Below, in pieces: positions 53,264 to 64,000 of a stretch of DNA of 64,000 nt. Source of the stretch: Laccaria trichodermophora. Its lineage: Eukaryota > Basidiomycota > Agaricomycetes > Agaricales > Hydnangiaceae. A program made the translations under genes and the position numbers. The notes beneath the pieces were generated by a model. That model had not been told where the DNA came from. It saw only the letters and a list, made by a program, of their open reading frames with translations, and made no database searches. The stretch spans positions 1,240,001-1,304,000 of the forward strand of contig JACTVC010000014.1 of the NCBI GenBank assembly GCA_018417955.1, given 5' to 3'. Position 1 is the stretch's first letter. Each line of letters opens with the position of its first letter.

Positions 53264-55327
53264 ATGCCGCCTCGCGAGTTTAACGCCAACAACGCGATAC
53301 CCCCCTCAAATACTTGCAAGTCCCAAATGGCGTCGCTTATATCGAACTTTGTGCCACGCATCCTCCTTGATCGATTCAGAAAAACTTACGGATTTTGTCA
53401 CATCTCCCGTGTCCCTCTGGACGTTTACGTTGACTGCATCTTCATCTACCTTGACGTCGAAGATATCATAAGTCTGCGGCAGGTGAATTCAATAGATATC
53501 TCCTCGTCCCTGCCTGCTGATCCACTTCATATTTAACATAGGTCAGCAAGGCCTTTTATCTTCTTACACATGAACCGATTATCTGGAGACGTTTCTTGGT
53601 TCGATTGGATATCCCCGTCCCGCCTCTCCGACCGACCTTCCGGTACTCATACCGAGCCACCGATCATGAGATAGAGCAGCTGGTTATTCAGGCAATTACA
53701 GTCGATGACAACTTTAGGAGAGAAGACCCGAAGGTTGTCAGTCGCAGGCCGCTGTTATCTTACAACAAAGTCCTCGATATGTATCTGCTCCCAGGGGGAA
53801 AGTTCCTCGTTGCCTCGGTCAAAGATCGATGCAACTTTCGGTTCTACCTCGTCGTTTATGCCCTGGACCATCCGAAGGGCCCACGAGCAATCGCGAGGGT
53901 TCCAACGATGATGAAGGCGTACAACGTTCACGCTAGGTTTATGAGGGTTTTCGGAAATGAGGTTGGGCTCGTTATTGGGTACACGCGAAGGAGGTTTAGA
54001 ACCGGGGCTCCGTTCTGGTCTGTCATTTCTCCTACTACTTTTGACATCGATCTGACGAAAAGTGCAGGGCGGACGCAAATGATTATAGCACTAGGACAGA
54101 TGCCGACATCGATCCACCTGAAGACTTTTTCTATCAATCCGTTTGTCTCTACATATCCATGGAGAAAATAGAGGAACTATCCGATCCCGACCTTGACATT
54201 GAATCTCGCGAATACATCGACAACGTCACTTCTTCTCCCCCGCCTTTTCTAGAGTTGACCACCGTTGAGTCGGAATACGAGATAGAGGATCTCCAGGTGT
54301 TCGAAAAGAAGGGCTTGCCATTTTTGGCTGTAATCCATGCCATCAACAATGAACTCATTTTCATTGACTTGTTGGCAAAAACGTTGATGACCGTTTGCCC
54401 CCTGCGATGGCTCAAATACCAAGACTACGTGAGTTTAGTTTTTGTGGTGCGATCTATCTACTCACTTTGCGTCCCTAGCCTCACCAGATTAGAGCATTCC
54501 GTCCGTATCCCGGACAGACGGATATGGTGATTGTGCGTTCCGTCAAAACACGTACTGGGGAGGTGCAACTCATAGAAGCATACGACATCCCAGACGCATC
54601 CGGTTTGCAGGTCTTGCAGCACAAAAAGGGTTACGAGTTAAGAAAGACCGTCGCTAGCGTTCACATATCAGACTATGACGTGCCTGGACCGACAGGCCCT
54701 GATCAACCGGATTTGTGCTATTATTATGATCCCGCACCTCCGGTGTCCATCTATCTGCGCCTCGAAAATCCCAGTGGACTTTTGCACCACGCTATTTACC
54801 CCATAGAAAGAAAAATAAAGGCCACTGCCACCGCTCCGGCCCACTACGAATATGAATACAAGCACAACGCCGTCCATGTAACAACCCATATCTCCGACCC
54901 GGAGGTCGCCCATGTTCTTCCCGGAGCTACCAGAGCGGTCGTATATACCGTGGACAAAGACGATCGCACAGACTTTCCCAAAATGCTCAGGCTACGGCGG
55001 TATAACCACCCATTCGTTAGAGCCACCAAATACCAAGAGGCCCTCAAGCCCGACCCCGAACCCATCTCCCGTCGAAAACGTAGACCGATTCTTCGTAAAA
55101 CCCTCTTCCGGACATTCGGGCCACAAGACATTGTCGAAGAGATAAATGATCGCGGTGGCGTGGCTGCCATCGCATGGGACGAGGGCTCTGGTCGTATCTG
55201 CGTAGCTGCCGAAAATGAAAACGAAGTTCGCATTTTGGATTGCTCGTATGTCACGATTCCCGATGCGCGTTTTGCGGAGTGGAAAAGAAAGCAAGCGGCC
55301 CTCGACAATCCGAGTGAACGCTTTTGA
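53264..55327 (+). CDS. F-box protein, long basidiomycete type
   Basis: The start MPPREFNANNAIPPSNTCK is followed by the F-box SRVPLDVYVDCIFIYLDVED, IISLRQ and, after an intron ending at 53539, VSKAFYLLTHEPIIWRRFL. The long remainder has beta-rich repeats (LLPGGKFLVASVKDRCNF, GLVIGYTRRRF) like those of fungal F-box proteins that end in a propeller-like region. It continues through KYQDY and, after another intron near 54429-54478, PHQIRAFRPYPG. The last exon ends GRICVAAENENEVRILDCSY...NPSERF. The frame changes between about 54018 and 54094: a 77-nt GT-AG intron there (54018-54094) restores it, but the same bases also read as protein, so a frameshift is the alternative. Confidence 0.72.
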
Positions 55328-55656
55328 GTAGATGATCAATTTGTATGTTTCACCATATCATTTTGTAATTACTTGTGTGTGTAAAATACTCTTCTCACAA
55401 TGGACATAGGAATCATAGTTCCATGCACTGGTTACACAAGTGCGCTGTCATGGTATGTAGGTATGTTGGTAATGGTAGTACTAGATTAGTGTTATGTTTG
55501 ACCTTTGCTGCTGGTAGAAAGATATAAAGAAGAGTCCGCAGGAGATATAGGATGAAACAGGAAGATGGCGAAGGTGGGACGAAGGGGAATAAATATCAGT
55601 AAAAAAATGAGAGCAAAAATCCTGGCGCTCGTTTCCATTCCAGCAAAAGTATCAAA
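55328..55656. other. Convergent intergenic region, F-box gene / deubiquitinase
   Basis: The 329 bp contain both 3' UTRs of convergent genes. No gene or structured repeat was recognised. Confidence 0.35.
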
Positions 55657-58600
55657 CTAACTTTTCTTGTCCTTATCCTTATCCTTTCTTCCGAACCCAA
55701 GCATCGGAGTTGTGAAGCTCAATTTGCGCCTCGCAAGTTTCATGCCTGGTACCGCAGACGCTGAGCTGGAACTTCCTGTACCGGTGTTGACTCCAAAACT
55801 AGTCCCCATCGACAAAGGTGGGAAGGTAGCACGAGACACGGAAGGCTGCGACATCGGTGTCGCCATCGATGACATAAACATAGAGCCGTTAACAAGATCA
55901 TCTCCCTCTGGTACAGCACCGTCCGGCTCTGCCACGAACGCATGACCATTACTGTCATTTCGTTGATGAGAAGATGAAGATCGTGAAAGAAATTGAGGGG
56001 TTGGGGGGAGGGGAGGTAGATTACGATCATAATCCTGGCTTTTCGTGAATGACAGCGGAGATTGAGAGCCCTTGCGGTTGACATTGACCTTCGACGGCGA
56101 CGATTCTTTCTGCTGTCTGGCGTGGTCGTACGGTGGACGTTGCCGATCGGGCGATAAGGGTGTTAAGGATGACATCTTGGGAGGTGGCTGATCTACATGC
56201 TGGCCGGAAGTAGACGACGAGGATGAAGCACCCGTAGACGGCCGCGTTGCTCGTGCTAGAGGTTGTTTGCTGGACGAATTATATGACGATGATGCTGAGC
56301 TTGGTGTGGGACTCTCGTCGTATCCGTTCGGTCGATGATGTCGCTCTCGCTCGTGTTTTCCTACTGGTACACCAGTTTGTGTACTTTTGGGCCGTGGTCT
56401 ATTTGGATGAAGTCCATCTATTGTGGGACCTGAAAGACCACTTTCAGACGGCCGACGTTTACGGTCTCGCTTCGATTGATCAAAGGTCTTGAACCACGTC
56501 GACGACTGGGCTTCTTCAGGGCCATCCCCCCGTTGGACGTGGGCGGGGGAAGATGGTAGGGCAGGAGAGGCTGGATAGTCTTCAGGCCGCGATTTATCAT
56601 TAAGTCTCAAACTCTTTCGCTTCCTGAACCAGCCACCAGAGGACTTCTTCGACGACTCTTTCTCCTCTCCGCTTATTATTTGTGGTATTGGTATTGGTGC
56701 GGCTGCATGGATAGTTGGAGGTAATGGCGGTAATGGCGGTGGCGGTTCTAGTGATCTTCTGACATCATCAGCTGTCAATGAAGGGGTGGAGGAAGATGGT
56801 CTGGGTGATCTCTCGACACCTGAGCGCCTGATATCCGGGACATGAGCGGCAGATGCACTTCCTATGCTCCCACGAGGTACGGATATCGATGGCGCCCGTC
56901 GCAAAGTGTTGAAAATTTTTGTGATCCCTGTGGGCGAGGTAGGTGTGGCAGAATTCGGGAAGGGTGATTGTTCAGGAACAGCACCTGTCACAGGCGCTAC
57001 AACCAACGTTGGTTTGTCCGCAAGGAACTCCGGGAGGTGGGTACCAAGGGAAGGGGTGATAGGGAATGAAGGATCACTGGCGTCAGACGAAGTGTTGTCG
57101 GGGTCTAGACCAGGTGGCAGAACCGGAGTTGAATGAAAAGTGGGATGGATTAAAGGTGTTGATGCACTGGTTGATAAAGATTCCAAAGGGGCGGGGTCCG
57201 GTGAACGCAATCCAAGAGATACGGTATCAATGTCAGCAGCCTGATAGTACAAGACGTACGCGGATCCAGAGTTAGAGTCGCCGAAATATTTTGGGATATC
57301 GCTTTCTGGTATTGTTGATACATTATCATCGTCGAAAACAAGCCAACTTCCATGAGTCTTGATGATAGATATATAATGGCCGTGGTGAGGTCCGCTATGA
57401 CGATCAAGTTACACAAATGGTAAGCTGGAAACGAAGAAACTGACTAACTTTCCAATATGAACTACGACGGCAAAAAGGTTATACAGTCGGTCCGAGTCGT
57501 CCATGTCGTCGACCGTATTAAACAGCCGGAGATCCATGGGAAAAGCGACGCGATAAGCCAACTTGATGTACCTCCCTACGTCTTCTTGGTATTTGAACCT
57601 TTTTAGATGAAGAGCCAAAACATTTGGTAGTTTTTTTATTTTCATGCTTACAAGTGCACCATCAGGAATGATACTGAACAGGACTCGAAGTTACTCACCG
57701 TTTCTCCGCCTCCTGCAAGTCACAACACGCGTCACAAAAAAACTTGTTTTTCTGACACAGCATCTCGCTCGCGCTAAATTGTCGGAGGCACGCGGTGACA
57801 CTCGAGTTTTGCTCTATATCGATGGATAGGTCCAAGAAAGACTCGTCACGTGAGGAAACCTGTGAGCTCGTAGATAAACCCAAGTTCAATCGTTCAACGC
57901 TTGACAACATACTGTTTCGCAGGTCAAACATCGAGTTTCACTCGTTAGCACGCCTTCAAACAGCTTATGCACAAGAGTAGCATCTTGTGGGCTTGTTCCT
58001 GAATTTGAGCCCGTGGCAACGGTAGGCGGTGTTTTCGAGGATGTGGTTGCATTGGAACTCGACACTGCAAAAATGGGTCAATGATCTCTAGCGAGCAACT
58101 GTATGGGCTTGCTTACGATCCTCCTCCTTTGCTCCGCCGTTCTGCAACTGCTTCCGTTCCTCTTCTATTTCCTCCACTATTCTATTGAGCAGAAACATAA
58201 GAAATTCGTGTGCATCTTGATGCATGGTCCCCCGAAAGAGCTCATTGAGTTCCTTGATCTTGTCTATGAAGGCGCGGGGAGAGACCGTTCCCCTCTCTTT
58301 CGGATGGGACGAGATGTAAAGAAATAAGGATCGTAGAGCGGAGAAGAGGGTAGGGGGTGATGAGGGTATGGGGGGTATTGGTGCGTATGGTAGGGTAACC
58401 GCCGGCTCAGCCGGATGTCCCGAGGTTGATGGTTTTCGTTCAGGCTTTCGTCGGACTGGAACTAGAGGCGCTGGTGGCTTGGGTTGGCCTGTGGGAGGTT
58501 GCGCCTCCTTCGACGTTGAAGGGTCGTGCGCCTGAAGAACGAGATCGCGAAAAGGAGTGCAGAAGTACAGAGCCTGTAGGACCGAGTTTGCATAGCTAAT

Positions 58601-58868
58601 AGGTAATATGATATTAGACGATACAACCAAGTTAATGGATGAGAGCCGCACCAGGTATTACCGAACTGAGGTAGTTGGGACAAGGAAAATTAAAGTCTGA
58701 GCATAGATACCGAGGACAATAACGACATACATTCTCCAGGCCAAACTTCTTCGCATCCGCAGAGGATACGGTGGGTGAGGGTGGTACTTTTGGCCTCGAG
58801 TCCGCTGCGGCTGCTGCTCGATCCAGAGCTTGTTGACCAACGAATGAGATCCATTTCGACCTGGCCAT
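55657..58868 (-). CDS. Ubiquitin C-terminal hydrolase, UBP9/13-CreB (USP12/46) type
   Basis: This is a peptidase C19 deubiquitinase. [20 protein letters not shown] opens the protein; the Cys box is [18 protein letters not shown] (two introns removed). Then [39 protein letters not shown] with the first zinc-knuckle Cxx[13 protein letters not shown] with the second, [13 protein letters not shown], and the His box [17 protein letters not shown] followed by DDDNV. This order matches UBP9/UBP13 of yeast, CreB of Aspergillus (which acts in carbon-catabolite repression) and USP12/46. A Pro/Ser-rich insert lies between the Cys box and QDAHEF. A tail of about 500 residues after the domain is disordered and ends [13 protein letters not shown]. 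The ATG at 58868 is the first in the exon. Regulation by a WD40 partner (CreC-like) is known for the family, not seen here. Confidence 0.88.
58652..58665 (-). other. 14-nt micro-exon splitting the catalytic Cys codon
   Basis: On the minus strand TTCGGTAATACCTG lies between an intron ending CCTCAG and a GTGCGG donor. It encodes FGNT plus TG; the next exon begins C TAT GCA, so the catalytic cysteine codon TGC is completed across the intron. This follows ENF/GNTCYANS exactly as the family requires. Confidence 0.75.
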
Positions 58869-59449
58869 AATTCACGGCGAGCAAGATGATGAAGCGCCGT
58901 GGGTGTTGGACGGCCAGCGAAGGGACGTGGAGAGCCCTACAGACCTTAGATCTTGGTTCGCAATTGGATCAACCCGCTTGCTCCTTGACAGTTTTTCTCA
59001 CGTGACCTACATAGGACATATCACCCTCCTCAACAGCCGTTTCCTTCTGATTTTTAGCGTGTGCCCTTATCTTTTTTGGTGCACGCACTCTCCTAAGATC
59101 GCCTCGTAAATATTTTCCTTTTTTTAATGAAAAGCAATGTCTGGAATCGCGCCTATGGCCGCTATAGATCTCGATCTCCTGTGCTTACGTATGCAACGCG
59201 TTTGTGCCTGACCTCTGATGTCACGACTCCTCGCACATATGGACAGGGCACTACTTACTTAGAGCTCTTGAGGACATGTCCATCCATCATTGATCCAATA
59301 TAGTCCAATACCTGCCCGTATCATCTCGTATCATCCGAGAAGGCCATGTATAGTTATCGAACAGAAACATTCCATCTCTTCGTCTTTGCGGACTTCTAAC
59401 CATCTAAGTACGTGTGCTCAATGATTAATCATTGTTGACACCCATCGAC
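58869..59449. other. Intergenic, deubiquitinase 5' side to MOSC gene 3' side
   Basis: The 581 bp lie between the start of the deubiquitinase and the stop of the MOSC gene; both are on the minus strand. It should hold the deubiquitinase promoter. Pyrimidine-rich stretches occur at 59035-59085. No gene was recognised. Confidence 0.35.
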
Positions 59450-60975
59450 TCATATCATCTTTTTCACATAAACCCAGTCACCAACTTTCACCAGCCCATC
59501 CGATGCTGGGACACCATTGCAGCCAACGCACGGTTTCATTTTCTGCTTTGGACCTATTCCGGTTCTAAATTTCATCAACACCTTGTACGGGACAGCATTA
59601 TCACGCTCTCCTGTCTCTGGGCTAACATTGGGTAACTGAAGGAAATTGTGAAGGTCAGCGGTCAGCAGAAACCCCGAAAGGTATAAACAGCGTACCAGGC
59701 ATCTCGTGCATTTGGAAACTAGCGTAATGGTCGGAGCGCCTTTGGATCCAATCGAAATCTCCTCCCATTGGTCCTCAGAGAACGCCCCACCACCCCTAAA
59801 AATAATATTTGGCCTAAATCTAGGGGGCGGGGGTGTTGATTAGCATCTTCACTTCATCCGGAGGCATTTTGCACCCGAGAGTCAAATCTCTCGAAGTGTA
59901 GCAGACAAATACATACCTCTCGATTGGAACGGGGTCTGTTTTCCATCGTTCGTGAATGCCCTGTGTTCCGACATAACCGCGGAGCTCTTGTTCAAGCAAA
60001 GAGGTGCTTTCTTCCGAGAGTACCAGCAAAGGATACATGTCTTGGTAAATCGCCGTCGCTTTCAGGTCCGGGAAGCTTGTAGTGGGGTCGATCGGCCGTG
60101 GGCGAGGTCCTTTGTAAATCAAATGGACCGGTTTTCCAAAATATTTTGATAATATCGACGACGGGGACGGGGTATCACTGGACAAGGATTCACAGATGTA
60201 TCCATCGACCTTGTCGTGCGCTGGCCATATCGTTACGTCATGCAAACTGCAGGCATTGCATTGGTTTGATGTTCACGTCCCCTGCTAAGAACTCACATCT
60301 TCCAGCTTTGAAGAATCGAATCCGTAGGCTGTAATGGAATGGAAAACGATTCACACCCTGAGCCTTTTGGGAAGGAGACTTTGAGGAATCCATTGTGAGG
60401 CGAATAACTATCCACTTCAATTTGAGGGGCTATCAGGACCATCTGTCAAAGGAGCAAACCCTTTAACCCCGCGGAGCATGGGACAGGAACCTGAAAAAGA
60501 CCTTTGAAACCTCTCTGGCGGTCATGATGGCCACCTTCTCTGCGTCAATGATGGACCACTTTCTATCGTTCTGCGAAGATGAGGCTTATTCGAGCAGAGT
60601 AGTCAACCAAATTACCTCCATACCCTCCGGAGTGTATCTCGCGCTTTGAACACTGATCCCCCTGCAGCTCTACATTGCGCGTGTTAGCGAAAACGCGTAT
60701 AAAGCCGCAAGAGTCGAGTAACATAATTGGCGTGAAAACTCGAATCAACGCTTTTGAGGTCTGGATAATCCACACACCTTGATAGGGTGAATTAATATTT
60801 TTGAAACGCTAACATTGCCTGGTGCAGGTGGCGGCACAGTGGACATGGGGACAGTTGAAGCGGCTTTAGAGGCTTGAGGACGTTTCACCGTAAAAAAGGT
60901 GACAGAGAGAAAAAGAACGGATGCAGTTACTACAAGAGCTGCCCATAGATAAGGAGAAGGACCATATGTGTCCAT
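59450..60975 (-). CDS. MOSC-domain molybdenum-cofactor protein (mARC-like)
   Basis: Members bind the Mo cofactor and, with cytochrome b5 and its reductase, reduce N-hydroxylated substrates. A membrane anchor is at the N-terminus (YLWAALVVTASVLFLSVTFF). The MOSC N-terminal barrel has VSVSKILIHPIKSCRGISV, RYTPEGMENDRKWSIID and MTAREMVLIAPQIE. The MOSC core has FGKPVHLIYKGPRPRP, RFRPNIIF, LVSKCTRCLLPNVSPETG (the Cys of CxRC is the Mo ligand position) and KPCVGCNGVPA, then VGDWVYVKKMI. Five or more introns are required. Stop at 59450-59452. The start could be 60975 or six bases upstream at 60981. The anchor and motif set resemble mARC more than sulfurase proteins. Confidence 0.85.
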
Positions 60976-61215
60976 GAACATATGCGATCGCTCGAAACCG
61001 CTATACTTACCTCGTACGCAAGTCGTACGGTAACGGTTCAACGTTCAACTGCAACGTTATTTATAGCTGGAGGTGTTTGCGCGAGTAGGCAATTGGTAAA
61101 CAGAACTTCACGTAGACTCTGCCTAGCGTCTACGGTCATACAAGTTTCGTTCGAGTTACTTCATTTTCCTGTTCCTTTCCTTCCACTGTTACGAGCCCAT
61201 GAGTACCCAACCAAA

Positions 61216-61821
61216 TCACCCAGTGCGCAGCACCAGATGAACACCGCTGTCAGTGCTAATAACGTCGCTGATCTCCCCAACCTTCAACCCATACGCCGCA
61301 TCTTCAAACGGCTTCTGCATTTGTCCACGCCCAAACCATCCAAGGTCACCACCGTGCGTGTGCGACGAACAATCAGAGTGCTTCGACGCCAATTCCGTAA
61401 ACTTGTCAGTGGATCCATTGATCTCCGCTTCATGTTTTCGCAAAATCTCAGTAGCCTCCTCCTTTGTACGTGTAATGTTTTCCTTTATGGAATTTTGATT
61501 TCCTCAAACCATAAGATCAAGATTCAGTCACGCACCTCTTTCCAGCTTGAAGGGCGCCTACTATCCTTGTGCTTGATCAACAGATGGCTGGCGCGGACTT
61601 GACCGGCGTGCGGGTTGCTCAAGTATTCGTACCCTGGAAGCCCCTTGACTTCTTCTTCAGACAAGTTGGGTGGAGCCTCCCAAACCGATTGCTTGGTTTC
61701 TGTGTTGAAGAAGTATGGGACTTTCTTCGAGTTTGACATGCGGATTTCCCATTGAGACTTTTTGATTCGGAGATTCTGATGAGAAATCGCGCATCTCTGA
61801 TAAATGTGGCATCCGCACCAT
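61216..61821 (-). CDS. ESS1: Peptidyl-prolyl isomerase ESS1/PIN1
   Basis: This nuclear isomerase acts on phospho-Ser/Thr-Pro, mainly in the Pol II CTD. The WW domain reads SQWEIRMSNSKKVPYFFN and TETKQSVWEAP. The parvulin domain has GQVRASHLLIKHKDSRRPSS (the basic KHxxSRRPxSW phosphate-binding motif, Lys-Arg-Arg), then after an intron ITRTKEEATEILRKHEAEI, FTELASKHSDCSS and GGDLGWFGRGQMQKPFEDAA, ending SGVHLVLRTG. Only the 5' end is unsure: WWs begin a few residues before SQWE, and a 43-nt intron (61776-61818) would join ATG at 61821 to AATCTCCGAATC, giving MNLRIKKSQWE. A downstream ATG at 61739 would cut the WW domain and is unlikely. The protein is about 165-175 residues, typical of the family. 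Confidence 0.88.
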
Positions 61822-62218
61822 GGTGTAGAGTTGCGATTTTTGAGAGGACCACGGTAGTAGTGAACTTAAGATTCGAGTTGACTCTGTTCCCGCGATTAGA
61901 TAACTCGATCACGTCACTGAATTGAGATTTCGTCTCGGCAGTTCGTCCACAACACCATTCAGAATCATTTCAGCTGAACCAGGCTGCCAGCACTGTTCAT
62001 GCCCAATGCATTACCAGCGGATCACCACAAAGGCTATCGCCACCCTTTTCTATTTGGGATCCATTATTTGGGTGGTGTAGGAGGTGCACAACGAATTTTT
62101 GCATTAGCCTCAGTAATATTTACGGACATCCCCCAGATAATCCAAGAACTGTGAGCATTCAACAATGGCTTGTTGTTCAATAAACGCGTAGATACACGCG
62201 GCTTTCTAGCTATCCGAG
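61822..62218. promoter_or_regulatory. Divergent promoter region, ESS1 / DUF4246 gene
   Basis: This 397-bp interval separates two divergent start codons and must contain both promoters. A minus-strand ORF (about 62064-62447) spans part of it but is the antisense of the DUF4246 first exon. No specific site was recognised. Confidence 0.4.
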
Positions 62219-64000
62219 TTGGCCATGTCGCAGTTGTCGGCCGAACTTCGACGAAAGCCAGAGTGGTGGAAATCCTTTCAGAACCAAGATGTGAGATCTT
62301 CCTGGGCCAAGGAGGCACGTAACCGTCTCTGGAACGTAAGAACGCCATCTTCAAGTGCTGAAGTTCAGCTTTCGGAGAAACAGGTGACTCGGAACTCCTT
62401 GCGGATGTATACCATGTTACAACATTGACCATTGCAATCAAGATCAATTACGTTCTAGATGAGTTGGCGGGATACAAATCCTTACTAGACGAAGAGAATG
62501 GCTGGTAAGTCAATATACGCATCGATATATGTTGTCCTCTCTAATTGCTCCAACGTTCATAGCCAAGTTTCCTGCTTCGAGCGCATATGGGAGTCTGATT
62601 CGCTTCTTGAATTAGCCACCACTGCCCAGCTTCAAGAGGAGTTGGGTGAACTTCAGAAGGACAGCCTACACCTTACGAGGAATGAGGATGGCGTGACAAT
62701 TTCTGTCATCGAACCGATGCTTTACTCCCTGGTGTACAACCAAACTCTCGTGTCCAACTCTTCACACCGCCCACCGCGTTCCTTGCCCCCGCCTCCTTCA
62801 ACAGATATTTATACTGTTTGCTCTCAGTTCGCATATCTTCCGACCGATGTATGGATACCTGCAGATGGCTCACCTATCAAGTTTGCCTCCTACATAAACA
62901 ACCTACATCCTGAGAACTCGCTCCTGTATAACCTACTCGAGACCTGCCTCTCAGGTTTCGTACCACTCTTCGAACACACCCTGACAGACTTGCACCGAAA
63001 CAACCCACTCACGCAAAGAATAGTTGGACCTTGTGCATACACCGTTTGGGACGAACCCGAGTGCCCAGAATTTTCCGATGATGAAGATGGTTGGTTGAAC
63101 TACGAAAGGGAGGTACGGGAGTGGGTTATGAATCGACCGCTGCAGCTACCGGACGTCCCTAATGCCGGTTATCCTGGTGGGCTCGAGCACCGGAAACATA
63201 TCGTCACTTTGAAGGGAAGAAATGTCCAGGTTGTGGTCCGCGTCTCCAAAGTCCACTTGGTAAGCTATCATAGGAGTTATGACTGACGTCGTCATTGACT
63301 CGCTCTTCTGGCGCAGACCCCTCAAGGACCTAGCTTCCCGGGCTCAGAGTGGCATGTAGAAGGCATGCGAAGCGAACGTATTGTGGCCTGCGGAATTCAC
63401 GTCTTATCTTCCGTGTGTCACTCCTTCACGGAATTAGACTTTTCAACTTACTAAACTACTTTGCAAACAGGAAAACTTGACATCAAGTTCATTCCAGTTT
63501 CGTATGGCCGTTACCTATCCTCGTGGCTTCTTCGCTGGCGACACAGGCGCCACTTTAAGAACATGGGGGCTCACCGATGGTGATTCTTGTCACCAATACA
63601 TTGGCTCCGTTCCAGTTCGTCCAGGTCTCAGCCATGTTTTCCCGAATATCTATCAACACCGTCACACGCCATTCGAAGTCCTTGACTCGACAAAGGAGGG
63701 CGAAATGACGCTAATTCACTTCTTGCTCGTCGATCCGGATATAAAGCCCATCGTGTCCACCTCATCGGTTGGTCCTCAACAAAAGTCATGGATTCGGAAA
63801 GCTCTCAACGAAAGTCTTGATCCACGACTGCCAATAGAGGTTGTGGACATTATTATGGAGCATACTGAAGGTTTAATGACAGACGAAGAAGCTGGGGTTT
63901 ATAGGCAAGAAATGATCAAGAGTCGGGCAAGATTCACCCAATGTAGCAACAATTATCATTTTTGCATCCCGTTTGATATCTGGAATGGACCCGATTTTGC
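62219..64000 (+). CDS. DUF4246 protein, 3' end beyond the window
   Basis: The first exon reads SAELRRKPEWWKSFQNQDVR, the typical start of DUF4246 proteins (R-KPxWWxK, then KEA). After introns come INYVLDELAGYKSLLDEENG, SCFERIWESDSLL and LEELGELQKDSLHL. Then follow TVCSQFAYLPTDVWI, FASYINNLHPEN, VWDEPECPEFSDDE, VQVVVRVSKVHLTPQGPSF, GSEWHVEGMRSERIVACGIH, FRMAVTYPRGF, and VFPNIYQHRHTPFEVLD. The HVEG and QHRH segments look like the HxD/E and distal His elements of 2OG-Fe(II) dioxygenase folds, so an oxygenase role is possible; that is inference. Start is 62219 or 62225. Introns lie near 62383, 62505 and 63258. The frame is open through VDIIMEHTEG and CSNNYHFCIPFDIWNGPDF to the window edge. Confidence 0.85.

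Noticed and set aside
55667..55945. Plus-strand ORF antisense to the deubiquitinase tail
   Set aside because: It is a shadow of the Ser-rich coding strand, with no independent motif.
62064..62447. Minus-strand 127-codon ORF near the DUF4246 start
   Set aside because: It is antisense to the DUF4246 first exon, whose protein motif is clear on the plus strand.

Overview
The window looks like nuclear DNA of a mushroom-forming basidiomycete (Agaricomycetes). Most genes are broken by many short GT-AG introns of about 45-75 nt. Intergenic spaces are mostly short, both strands are used equally, and the gene set is typical: F-box proteins, casein-kinase-1-like and SRPK-like kinases, a PDR-type ABC pump and a DUF4246 protein. 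No rRNA, tRNA, CRISPR array or intact transposon was seen. Gene models below were made by joining frames by eye at plausible splice sites and matching remembered family motifs; internal exon borders are approximate unless given.

Layout: 0-7 kb holds the chaperonin subunit CCT7 (-) and, divergent from it over 141 bp, a RAD5/HLTF-type SNF2 helicase with a RING (+). 7-10.6 kb is an almost intronless 1171-codon gene (-) joining a membrane segment, a coiled coil, a ComEC/Rec2-like metallo-beta-lactamase domain and a Gly-rich collagen-like tail. 11.2-20.2 kb (+) has RNase H1 with a three-fold repeated tail, a large coiled-coil protein and a CK1-like kinase with an extra C-terminal domain. 20.5-31.1 kb (-) has the Pol II CTD phosphatase FCP1, an aminoglycoside-phosphotransferase-like kinase and a PDR ABC transporter. 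31.1-33.5 kb is gene-poor. 33.5-38 kb (-) has an SRPK-like kinase and an intronless Ser/Pro-rich orphan. 38-41.4 kb is gene-poor and contains decayed copies of the 3' end of the next gene. 41.4-46 kb (-) has a two-TM orphan, an F-box protein and a SIKE/FGFR1OP2-like coiled-coil protein (STRIPAK). 46.1-49.3 kb is a tandem duplication of about 1.6 kb carrying two F-box genes, the second frameshifted. 49.2-64 kb has a BSP-family metallopeptidase, a bHLH factor divergent from a Zn2Cys6 factor, another F-box protein, a UBP9/13-CreB type deubiquitinase, a mARC-like MOSC protein, the prolyl isomerase ESS1/PIN1, and a DUF4246 gene running off the end.

The genes do not form an evident pathway cluster. 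Several act in transcription and chromatin (FCP1 and ESS1 both act on the Pol II CTD; RAD5 and RNase H1 serve genome maintenance; bHLH and Zn2Cys6 are regulators). The most notable items are the ComEC-like membrane MBL protein, two consecutive micro-exons of 5 and 3 nt that encode part of the RAD5 Walker A motif, stopless 51-nt introns that hide inside longer ORFs, and the 1.6-kb segmental duplication with one decaying copy.
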